64,000 bases of DNA. Origin: Myxococcales bacterium 68-20 (GTDB lineage Bacteria > Myxococcota_A > Polyangia > Polyangiales > Polyangiaceae). The position numbers and the translations under genes were made by a program. The stretch lies in the NCBI GenBank assembly GCA_001899635.1, contig MKVQ01000049.1, forward strand, positions 89,017 to 153,016, read 5' to 3'. The stretch's first letter is position 1. Each line of letters begins with the position of its first letter. Positions 25,907 to 32,895 of this stretch are shown one piece after another. The notes under the pieces were generated by a model that was given only the letters and a program-made list of their open reading frames with translations, did no database searches and was not told the origin of the DNA.

Positions 25907-26893
25907 TCAGGGGACCTCGACCACCTCGAAGACGCGGCGGACGACCTGTTCGGACGTCACTTCCTCCGCGTCCGCTTCGTACGTGAGCACCACGCGATGG
26001 CGGAGGACGTCGGGACCGACCGCCTTCACGTCTTCGGGGGTCACGTAGCCGCGATGGCGAAGGAATGCGTGCGCGCGCGCCGCGAGGTTCAGCGCGATCG
26101 ACGCGCGGGGTGAGGCGCCGAACTCGATCAGCGGCGCGAGGTCCTTCAGGCCGTGCTTCTGCGGCTCGCGCGTGGCGAAGACGACATCGACGATGTAGTC
26201 CTTCACCTTCTCGGCGACGTAGATCTGGCCGATGATCTTGCGCGCCTCGAGCAGCTGCGCCGGTGTGACGACGGGCTCCGCCGCGAGCGGCACCATCGCC
26301 GTCATGCGGTCCATGATCTTCCGCTCGTCCTCGCGCGTCGGGTAGCCGACCTTGCACATGAGCATGAAGCGATCGACCTGCGCCTCGGGCAGCGGGTAGG
26401 TGCCTTCCTGCTCGATCGGGTTCTGCGTCGCCATGACGATGAATGGCGAGGGCAGGGGATACGTCTTGTCGCCGATCGTGACCTGCCGCTCCTGCATCGC
26501 CTCGAGGAGCGCGCTCTGCACCTTCGCGGGCGCGCGGTTGATCTCGTCGGCGAGCACGAGGTTCGCGAAGACGGGCCCGAGCTTCGAGGTGAACTCGCCC
26601 TTCTGCTGGTTGTAGATCACCGTGCCGATGACGTCGGCCGGGAGGAGGTCGGGCGTGAACTGGATGCGCGCGAACTTCGCGTTGATGGCGTCGCAGAGCG
26701 TGCGGACGGTGAGCGTCTTCGCGAGACCAGGGACGCCTTCGAGCAGAACGTGACCACCGGCGAGCAGGCCGATGAGCACGCGCTCGATCATGTACGTCTG
26801 GCCGACGATGACCTTGCCGACCTCGCTCTGGATGCGGTCCACGAACGCGCTCTCGCGCGCGACGATCTCGTTGAGCTCTCGGGCGTCTAGCAT
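25907..26893 (-). CDS. moxR: MoxR-family AAA+ ATPase
   Basis: A 328-residue MoxR ATPase: Walker A GVPGLAKT (about 54-61), Walker B region LADEINRAP, and the family's strand MATQNPIEQEGTYPLPEAQV. MoxR ATPases act as chaperone-like partners of VWA proteins; the next genes encode DUF58, BatA and BatB, all with VWA-type folds, so it probably remodels or inserts metal into one of them (inference from family). It is the first gene of the overlapping operon. Confidence 0.95.
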   Translation of the reverse strand: MLDARELNEIVARESAFVDRIQSEVGKVIVGQTYMIERVLIGLLAGGHVLLEGVPGLAKTLTVRTLCDAINAKFARIQFTPDLLPADVIGTVIYNQQKGEFTSKLGPVFANLVLADEINRAPAKVQSALLEAMQERQVTIGDKTYPLPSPFIVMATQNPIEQEGTYPLPEAQVDRFMLMCKVGYPTREDERKIMDRMTAMVPLAAEPVVTPAQLLEARKIIGQIYVAEKVKDYIVDVVFATREPQKHGLKDLAPLIEFGASPRASIALNLAARAHAFLRHRGYVTPEDVKAVGPDVLRHRVVLTYEADAEEVTSEQVVRRVFEVVEVP

Positions 26894-27033
26894 CGGTCGG
26901 TTTTCCTACCACGAATGGGGCGGGGAGCCTGCAGCCTCCGCGCCCGCACGTGCGCATCGACGGCCGCGAGACGATGCCTCGCGACGACCGCGGAAACCAC
27001 TGGCCCGCGCAGCACATTCCCCGGTCGCGCTGG

Positions 27034-27201
27034 CTACTGCTGCGGAGGCGCTTTGGCGAGGCGCGAGATGCCGCGCACGATCCAGATGACCCCGACGATC
27101 ATCGCGCCGTACCAGACGACCGCGTTCGAGAAGAGCGTCACGGCGACGCCCGCACCGAGCAGCGCCACCCCGGCGATGATCCAGCCAACTCCCGGTCGCA
27201 T
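27034..27201 (-). CDS. Small membrane protein, 55 aa
   Basis: Starts MRPGVGWIIAGVALLGAGVA and continues with a second hydrophobic stretch (VVWYGAMIVGVIWIVRGI), ending in a short basic/Pro-Gln tail. GGGGGA lies six bases before the ATG. The hydrophobic, positive-inside pattern and high G/C third positions support a real two-helix inner-membrane protein. It is 140 bp upstream of moxR on the same strand. Function unknown. Confidence 0.6.
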   Translation of the reverse strand: MRPGVGWIIAGVALLGAGVAVTLFSNAVVWYGAMIVGVIWIVRGISRLAKAPPQQ

Positions 27202-27301
27202 GCTCGTTCCCCCGTCGTTTCGCGTCTGGTCGCGGCAGCGCGTTCGCGCGTCGATCGCAGGGATCGACCCTAACAGAACGCGGCGCTCGGGCTAGAGCCG
27301 G

Positions 27302-27466
27302 CTAGACACGCGCGCGCTGCGCGAGCGAGATGCCGCCCTTCGCGCCGACCATCGAGCCGAGCGTGATCGCGAGCCACCAGTAGTTGAGGTCCGTGAGCTT
27401 CAGCGCCAGGATCCCGAGGATAATCAGACCGATTCCAAGGAAAATCTCTGCCGTGCCACGCTGCAT
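27302..27466 (-). CDS. Small membrane protein, 54 aa
   Basis: Starts MQRGTAEIFLGIGLIILGIL and has a second hydrophobic segment (YWWLAITLGSMVGAKGGI). Two helices with a basic C-terminus (AQRARV). It is similar in size and plan to the 55-residue protein 100 bp downstream, although the sequences differ. No enzyme motif. The moxR operon follows on the same strand. Confidence 0.6.
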   Translation of the reverse strand: MQRGTAEIFLGIGLIILGILALKLTDLNYWWLAITLGSMVGAKGGISLAQRARV

Positions 27467-27530
27467 GATGCTCGCTTCGTACCGCAGTTTGGCGCGCTTT
27501 CCAACCGGAAGTCGCTATGGTCTGGTCTGG

Positions 27531-28337
27531 ATGACCGCCCTCCCTTCGATCGATGAGCTCGCGCGCTTCGCGCACCGCCTCGCGGATGCCTCCGGCGAGG
27601 TGATCCGGCCGTGGTTTCGCGCCACCCTCGACGTGACCGACAAGGGGACCGGCAGGGCCGGCTTCGATCCGGTGACCGAGGCGGATCGCGAGGGAGAGGT
27701 CACTCTCCGTCGGCTCATCAAGGCGACCTATCCGCGGCACGGCATCCTGGGCGAGGAGCACGGCCACGAGGCGGGCGAAGAGCCGTTCACCTGGGTCCTC
27801 GATCCCATCGACGGGACGCGTGCGTTCATCTGCGGGATGCCGCAGTGGGGCACCTTGATCGCGCTGAACGACGGCACGCGGCCGATCCTCGGGGTCCTCG
27901 ATCAGCCCGTCACCGGCGAGCGATGGATCGGGCACTCGGGCCAGGCCGAGCTCGTCACGTCCGCGAAGACCACGCGGATCAGGACGCGTCCCTGCGCGGA
28001 TCTCGCGTCGGCGGTGATCACGACGACGCACCCGACCTCGTACTTCACGAAGCCGGAGCAGGACGCGTTCCAGGAGCTCGCCGGCGCCGCGAAGATGACG
28101 CGCTTCGGAGGCGACTGCTACGCGTACGCGCTCCTCGCGATGGGCTTCATCGACCTCGTCGTGGAGTCGGCGCTCAAGCCGTGGGACGTCCAAGCGCTCA
28201 TCCCGATCGTCGAGGGCGCCGGCGGCCTCATCACGTCGTGGGACGGCAAGGACGCGCAGGAAGGCGGCCGCGTCGTCGCCGCAGGGGACCCGCGCATCCA
28301 TGCGCTGGCGCTCGAGGTCCTGCGGAGAGTCGACTGA
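27531..28337 (+). CDS. hisN: Histidinol-phosphatase, HisN/inositol-monophosphatase type
   Basis: A 268-residue magnesium-dependent phosphatase. Metal and active-site motifs are present: PVTEADREGE, GEEHG, DPIDGTRAFICGMPQWGTLI and KPWDVQALIPIVEGAGG. The DGTRAF(I)xGxPxWGTLI form is characteristic of HisN-like histidinol-phosphatases within the inositol monophosphatase superfamily, so the likely reaction is histidinol phosphate to histidinol; activity on inositol phosphates cannot be excluded. The ATG at 27531 is used because the upstream in-frame extension has no family similarity and overlaps the small membrane gene on the other strand. No other his genes are nearby. Confidence 0.85.
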   Translation: MTALPSIDELARFAHRLADASGEVIRPWFRATLDVTDKGTGRAGFDPVTEADREGEVTLRRLIKATYPRHGILGEEHGHEAGEEPFTWVLDPIDGTRAFICGMPQWGTLIALNDGTRPILGVLDQPVTGERWIGHSGQAELVTSAKTTRIRTRPCADLASAVITTTHPTSYFTKPEQDAFQELAGAAKMTRFGGDCYAYALLAMGFIDLVVESALKPWDVQALIPIVEGAGGLITSWDGKDAQEGGRVVAAGDPRIHALALEVLRRVD

Positions 28338-28371
28338 CGCGGCACGCCTCTCGCGAAGTGCGCGCCGACCT

Positions 28372-29901
28372 TCAGTAGTGGCCCTTCGTCTTGCGAGCCG
28401 CGTCGCGATCGCGGTCGCGTGAGCGATCCTTCGCCTTGTTCTTCCGGCGTCGATCGCGCGCCGCGCCCTCCTCGTTGCCCTTGATCGACGCGAGCGGCCA
28501 GAGCGTGTGCTCGACGCGCGCGAGCCCCGCCGCGACGACCGCGGAGACGACCTCCTCGGCGCTCTTGTAGCAGTGGCTCGACTCGTCGAGCGGGACGCGA
28601 CCGTCGAGGTTCACGAGGATGTCGTCGCGACGGTACTGCTCGTCGACCTTGCGCTGATCGAGCTGGCGCATGGCCTCGCCGCGCGAGAGCCGGCGGCCCG
28701 CGCCGTGGTTCACGGAGAAGCCGCTCTTGTGCGCGCCGGCTTCCGGCATGAGGACGTAGCTGTAGTCGCGGTTCGATCCGGGGATGAGCACGGGGTGGCC
28801 CGTCTCCGCCCAGCGGGTACCGGCGAGCGCGGGGTGACCGCCGGGGAACGCGCGGGTCGCGCCCTTGCGATGCACCCAGACCTCGGCGAAGTCGGGGTGC
28901 TCCTCCGCCTGCACGAGGTTGTGGCTGATCTCGTAGACGAGCTCGAGGTCCTCCTTGAAGACCTTGCGGAACGCGTCGGCGATCTGCTCGTAGATGACGA
29001 GACGGTTCAGGATGGCGTAGTTGCCGCCCGCGGCGACCGCGTTGAGGTACGAGCCGAAGTGCTTGGACTCGGGCGTGAAGAAGCCGAGATCGAGATCGGT
29101 GAGCGGCTCGCCCTTCGCGGCGCGCTCGTCCTTCGCCATCTCGAAGTAGTTCGTCGCGAGGCCATGGCCGAAGCCGCGGCTGCCCGTGTGGACCTGGACG
29201 AAGAGCGTGCCGGTCTCCTCGCAGCGCTGCAGCTCGATGAAGTGGTTGCCTCCACCGAGCGAGCCGAGCTGAGCGAGGCCGCGCTCGGGCGAGCCCTTGC
29301 CGCCCCACGGGATGTCCCAGCGGTCGTCGACCGGGATGCGATGGCGCTCGGCGCGGCTCCGGTCGAAGGTCGCGCCGTACTTGTCGACGTAGTGCTCGGC
29401 GCCGCCGCGCACGAGCTCCTGGAGCTCCTTCTCGGACAGCGTGCCGAGCTTCACGCTCTTGCCGCCCGCGCCGAGGCTCACGCGATTCGAGACCTCGCGG
29501 TTGAACGCGAGCTTCCGGTCGGGCGTTGCGAGCTCGGCGGGGACGTTGCTCCGCGCGCTCATCATTCCGCATCCGATGTCGAACCCGACGGGACCCATCG
29601 CGATGGAGCCCTCGTTGCGATCGGTGAGGATGACGCAACCGACGGGCACGCCGTAGCCGTAGTGGACGTCCGGCGTGACGCACACGAGCTTCACGCCCGG
29701 GAAGCGCGTCGCGTTGACGACCTGCCGATAGAGCGTGGGCTCGGCCTCGCCGAGGAGCTTCGGCGTGACGAAGAGACGAACCGGCACCTCGCCGGTGTCG
29801 GCGGTCTCGAGGCGGAAGTAGCCGCCCTCCGCGCCGTCCACCCACTCGGCGCGCCGCTTCCAGTCGTTCTCGTTTTCGAGGAGAGCGCGTGCCTTGGACA
29901 T
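28372..29901 (-). CDS. rtcB: RtcB RNA-splicing ligase
   Basis: A 509-residue RtcB, which joins RNA 2',3'-cyclic phosphate or 3'-phosphate to 5'-OH ends using GTP and Mn2+. The core motifs are visible: DVHYGYGVPVG, VGFDIGCGM, GGGNHFIE, VHTGSRGFGHG, HNLVQAEEH and the guanylylation region NHGAGR. The last ~25 residues are a charged Arg/Lys/Asp tail (RDRRRKNKAKDRSRDRDRDA), outside the conserved fold and perhaps RNA-binding. No RtcA cyclase, archease or RtcR regulator is encoded beside it. It converges on hisN with 34 bp between stops. Confidence 0.95.
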   Translation of the reverse strand: MSKARALLENENDWKRRAEWVDGAEGGYFRLETADTGEVPVRLFVTPKLLGEAEPTLYRQVVNATRFPGVKLVCVTPDVHYGYGVPVGCVILTDRNEGSIAMGPVGFDIGCGMMSARSNVPAELATPDRKLAFNREVSNRVSLGAGGKSVKLGTLSEKELQELVRGGAEHYVDKYGATFDRSRAERHRIPVDDRWDIPWGGKGSPERGLAQLGSLGGGNHFIELQRCEETGTLFVQVHTGSRGFGHGLATNYFEMAKDERAAKGEPLTDLDLGFFTPESKHFGSYLNAVAAGGNYAILNRLVIYEQIADAFRKVFKEDLELVYEISHNLVQAEEHPDFAEVWVHRKGATRAFPGGHPALAGTRWAETGHPVLIPGSNRDYSYVLMPEAGAHKSGFSVNHGAGRRLSRGEAMRQLDQRKVDEQYRRDDILVNLDGRVPLDESSHCYKSAEEVVSAVVAAGLARVEHTLWPLASIKGNEEGAARDRRRKNKAKDRSRDRDRDAARKTKGHY

Positions 29902-29998
29902 GGCGGGTCAACATAGGTCGCCCATCGCGCCGCGCAACGGCCGTCGCCGTGATGGTTTCTCGTGGCAACGGCCATGGGATGCACGAGGTCGTCATCCC

Positions 29999-30508
29999 AT
30001 GCGAACGCTTGCCTGTGCCCTCCTCGTGTCGTCGTCGTTGGTCGTCGCTTGCGGCGGAACGATCGACGGCGAGACCGCGTCCATCCCGTCGTCGGCGGAG
30101 GCGGAGCTCGCTCCGTCCGGCCCCGAGGACGGCGAGTGGGGCACGTGGCAGCTCCTCTCCGTCGACGGACCGGACGGCCGGCGCCAGTACGATCCGCCGT
30201 TCGTCGAGCTCGATCTCCACCCGAGCGGAGCGGCCTTCATGTGGACATGCTCCGTGGGGCCGCGGACGGGCCAGGGGGAACGGTGTCCCTTCTACGCGCG
30301 CCATGGCTGCCTGGTCGGGACGATCGCGCTCGAGGGGGACGTCTGGCGCGTCCACTTCCCGACCAAGGACGGGATGCGGACCGCTGCGCGTGGCGACGTC
30401 GTCGACGAGCCGAGCGGCGACATCACGGTGAAGGGCGAGGGCGCGCTTCATCCCGGCGGTCACTACCGGCGTGTCGGAGCAGCGACCCGCGAGGGCTGCG
30501 CTCCCTGA
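29999..30508 (+). CDS. Small lipoprotein of unknown function
   Basis: A 169-residue lipoprotein: MRTLACALLVSSSLVVACGG contains the lipobox VVAC. The body has four cysteines (WTCSVGPRTGQGERCPFYAR, HGCLVG, REGCAP) and the short motifs GTWQLLSVDG and GDITVKGEG. The start at 29999 begins the signal peptide; an upstream extension runs into the rtcB promoter region. It is divergent from rtcB. No family recognised. Confidence 0.7.
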   Translation: MRTLACALLVSSSLVVACGGTIDGETASIPSSAEAELAPSGPEDGEWGTWQLLSVDGPDGRRQYDPPFVELDLHPSGAAFMWTCSVGPRTGQGERCPFYARHGCLVGTIALEGDVWRVHFPTKDGMRTAARGDVVDEPSGDITVKGEGALHPGGHYRRVGAATREGCAP

Positions 30509-30598
30509 CGCCGGGCGTCCTCTGCGCGTGGTTGGGGCGCGAGCCCGAAATTCAAAGCGGGCCGCAGGCGTTGTCGCCAGCGACGACGGCCGTCGCTC

Positions 30599-30814
30599 TG
30601 GCTCGCCGAGCTCGGCGGCTACACCGGCAAGTCGTCGGGCGGACCACCGGGCGCAACGACGAGCTCACGCGAGTTGTTCAAGCTCCGAGCAGCGGCCGAT
30701 GCGACCGCCGCCTTCCTCGCAAAGGACGACCACGAGAACGGATGCATGGTCAGAAAAATGAGTGCGATCGTGTGGAATCGACGTTTCCAGGTATGTCGTT
30801 ATTATCGTGCTTGA
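30599..30814 (+). pseudogene. Tn5/IS4-type transposase C-terminal relic
   Basis: In frame from 30599 the translation reads WLAELGGYTGKSSGGPPGAT then AAADATAAFLAKDDHENGC before running to a TGA at 30812-30814. This lines up with the end of Tn5-family transposases (a LGG....DG.PG..T block, then AAG....RDTHDSC at the C-terminus). Nothing upstream in any frame looks like the catalytic DDE region, so only the tail remains. It lies in the 565-bp gap 30509-31073, which otherwise shows only AT-richer sequence and the hairpin at 30991-31033. Confidence 0.65.
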
Positions 30815-30990
30815 CTGGAAAGACGAAAACCTTCACATCTCGTCGCTGCTGCGCTCGGCGCAGGGTCTTTGTTCGCGCCGCACACCACGTTAGAAGGGGG
30901 CTTCCCTGGCGAAGCGTAAGCCGAACGCTGCTGCTCCACCCGTTGCGCGTTCGACTTTGCACGGATTTTCATAACGAAGCCCGCTCCGCA

Positions 30991-31033
30991 GAGCGAGAAC
31001 GCGAGAACGCGAGAAGTTCGCGTTCTTGCGCTC
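30991..31033. repeat. Imperfect inverted repeat upstream of SUMF1 gene
   Basis: GAGCGAGAACGCGA on the left pairs, with a two-base bulge, with TCGCGTTCTTGCGCTC on the right, enclosing about 13 bases. It ends 40 bp before the ATG at 31074. It could be an operator, a transcript hairpin or part of the IS debris around it; no T-tract follows. Confidence 0.5.
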
Positions 31034-31073
31034 TTCCGGGATCAGGGTACTGCCTTCGGTGTGAACCGCTGAG

Positions 31074-32171
31074 ATGACGAGACGGACCGTGAAAACCCGG
31101 ATCACCGTCAGCGCGACCACGGTGTTGCTGGCGTTCGGCGCTGCCTGTACAGCCTGTCCGGCGGACCCCGCTCGTCCGTCGGGACTTAGCGCGACCTCGG
31201 AGCCTCCCTGCGGAGCGTCACTCGATACGTATGACATGCTTGGAAAGCGTATTGCGGGTGCCGGCGATGCGGGCTGCTGCAAGAGCACCTTCGACGTTGC
31301 AGCTGACTGTCACCACCCCACGGTGAACAAGGACTGTCGGGACGGCTGGTGCCGGGTCCCAGCTGGCTGCTTCGTCATGGGAAGCCCCCAGTGTGCGTGG
31401 GGGCGCGGGCGGCACGGCGAGCCGGAGACTCAAGTGACTCTGACCCACGCCTTCGAAATCCAACAGTACGAGATGACTCAAGCGCAGTGGATGTCGTTGG
31501 GATTCGAGAATCCAGGCGGAGCCAAGGATGGCTTCAGCGATTGCATCGCTCCCAACTGCCCCGTGGGAAACGTCACGCTGTTCGACGCGCTCGAGGCGGC
31601 CAACCGTCTGTCCGCCGCGCACGATCCGCCGTTGCCAGCCTGTTACACCCTTCGGGACTGTAGCGGCACCGCAGGCAACAAGATGGTGTGCGAGGCCATC
31701 GGCCAGACGGTCGCATCGCTTTACGACTGCACCGGATACCGTTTGCCGACGGAAGCGGAGTGGGAATACGCGGCGCGAGCCGGTACGCGCACCGCCTTCT
31801 ACTCGGGGGACATCAGGCCCGTCGATGGCTGCAAGCGGGACGAGAATCTGGAGCGCATCGGCTGGTACTGCTTCAACGCCAATCGCTCGACCCATCCTGT
31901 CGGGAAGAAGGAGCCCAACGCGTGGGGCTTGCACGACATGGCAGGCAACGTGGAGGAATGGGTCAGCGGTACGTTCAATGGCTTGGGGTACGGTCCGAGC
32001 CCACAGGTAGATCCAGGGGCTGTTCTTCATCCCACCTCGGGAAGCCGCATCCTTCGAGGCGGCGTCTTCTATGCGCAATCGCAGGTGTGTCGTTCCTCCA
32101 AGCGCGGTCAGTCCGGCGGGCACATCACGTTGCCTGGCGTCGGGCTGCGCCTCGTTCGCACTGTCTTCTAG
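31074..32171 (+). CDS. SUMF1/FGE-fold lipoprotein
   Basis: A 365-residue secreted protein with an N-terminal membrane-targeting segment (ITVSATTVLLAFGAACTACP) that ends in a likely lipid-anchored cysteine. Residues about 90-365 are a formylglycine-generating-enzyme-like domain: VPAGCFVMGSPQC, YRLPTEAEWEYAARAGTRTA, NAWGLHDMAGNVEEWVSGTF and SGSRILRGGVFYAQSQVCRS, ending VGLRLVRTVF. True FGEs have two cysteines in the RGG...C...C segment; here the first is Ala (FYAQSQVC), so sulfatase-activating chemistry is unlikely and a binding or structural role is more probable. Cysteine content and third-position A/T are higher than in neighbouring genes. It is bracketed by transposase relics. Confidence 0.85.
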   Translation: MTRRTVKTRITVSATTVLLAFGAACTACPADPARPSGLSATSEPPCGASLDTYDMLGKRIAGAGDAGCCKSTFDVAADCHHPTVNKDCRDGWCRVPAGCFVMGSPQCAWGRGRHGEPETQVTLTHAFEIQQYEMTQAQWMSLGFENPGGAKDGFSDCIAPNCPVGNVTLFDALEAANRLSAAHDPPLPACYTLRDCSGTAGNKMVCEAIGQTVASLYDCTGYRLPTEAEWEYAARAGTRTAFYSGDIRPVDGCKRDENLERIGWYCFNANRSTHPVGKKEPNAWGLHDMAGNVEEWVSGTFNGLGYGPSPQVDPGAVLHPTSGSRILRGGVFYAQSQVCRSSKRGQSGGHITLPGVGLRLVRTVF

Positions 32172-32212
32172 GGCATGGGGGAGTGCGCGTTCCTAGCTTG
32201 AGCAAGTCATGA

Positions 32213-32410
32213 ATGGCCCGGTTCCATTTGTACGATCCTCTACTGCACTGGGTTCTGCAAATCGCCGAATCAGCCCCCCGAGCTCGAGGAGTCTTGGTGT
32301 TGGTGGCCTTCGGCTCTGCCTGTACGGCCTGTCCGGCGGACCCAGCTGGTCCGCCGGGAGGTAGCACTACTGCGGAGCCTGCCTGCGGAGCGTCACTCGA
32401 TACTCGCTGA
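32213..32410 (+). pseudogene. Truncated copy of the SUMF1 lipoprotein N-terminus
   Basis: The short frame ends FGSACTACPADPAGPPGGST then AEPACGASLDTR and a stop. This repeats the start of the intact gene at 31074 (FGAACTACPADPARPSGLSA, SEPPCGASLDTYD), with a clearly matching DNA stretch (CTGTCCGGCGGACCC; CTGCGGAGCGTCACTCGATA). Similarity stops where the SUMF1 domain should begin and the first 30 residues are unrelated. It is a partial duplication, probably not functional. Confidence 0.6.
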
Positions 32411-32548
32411 CGTCGACACCACCGACGGGATAGATCGAGCGTTGGAGAAGGTGAAGGCCTGGGGGGTGGAACATCCGAGGCTTCGCGGCGAAGCGCGCAA
32501 GCAACGTGCTCGCCGACGGACAGTCTGTCGCCGGTCGACGCGCGCGTG

Positions 32549-32581
32549 CCGCCGCTCCGTGAGGAGCGGCGGTCTTTTCTT
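32549..32581 (+). terminator. Rho-independent terminator
   Basis: A perfect 10-bp stem CCGCCGCTCC / GGAGCGGCGG around a GTGA loop, followed at once by TCTTTTCTT. This is the most classical terminator in the window. It lies 377 bp after the SUMF1 stop; the intervening DNA holds the truncated copy and a non-annotated open stretch at about 32410-32530. Confidence 0.75.
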
Positions 32582-32727
32582 GGACGGGCGGTTCGGGCGG
32601 TGCGCGGGTGCGGGCTCGTGGTCGTGTTCTGCGACGTCTGCTCGTCCGATCACGCCCGGTGGGCGGGCTGCGCACGGCTCGGGCGGCTCGAGACGCACCG
32701 GACCGCCAACCGGCGCTGGGCGACGTT

Positions 32728-32783
32728 GCGGCCGATGCGATCGCCGCTTTCCTCGCAAAGGACGACCACGAGAACGGATGCAT
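32728..32783 (+). pseudogene. Second Tn5/IS4-type transposase tail relic
   Basis: These 56 bases match 30692-30747 with two differences and encode AADAIAAFLAKDDHENGC. The sequence upstream does not match the first relic, so even less of the element survives. The open frame runs on to the TAG just before the OmpA-like gene (32880) without family similarity. Same orientation as the first relic, so the two bracket the SUMF1 gene as direct repeats about 2 kb apart. Confidence 0.6.
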
Positions 32784-32895
32784 CGTGAGGTGGGTGGGCG
32801 CGAGCCCCAAATTCGTTTCATCAGATAAAGACGTGAAGACGGCTCTTAACGTTCTTCCCGTTCGCGCGGGGACCATCTAGTGTCGCCCGCTCGCC

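Noticed and set aside
30471-30761. A 96-codon plus-strand frame over the first transposase relic.
   Set aside because: It is out of frame with the recognisable transposase tail and has Arg/Ala/Ser shadow composition.
32410-32545. Open stretch reading DGIDRALEKVKAWGVEHPRL before the terminator.
   Set aside because: It has no start with a ribosome-binding site, turns into Arg-rich noise after about 30 residues, and matches nothing I recognise.
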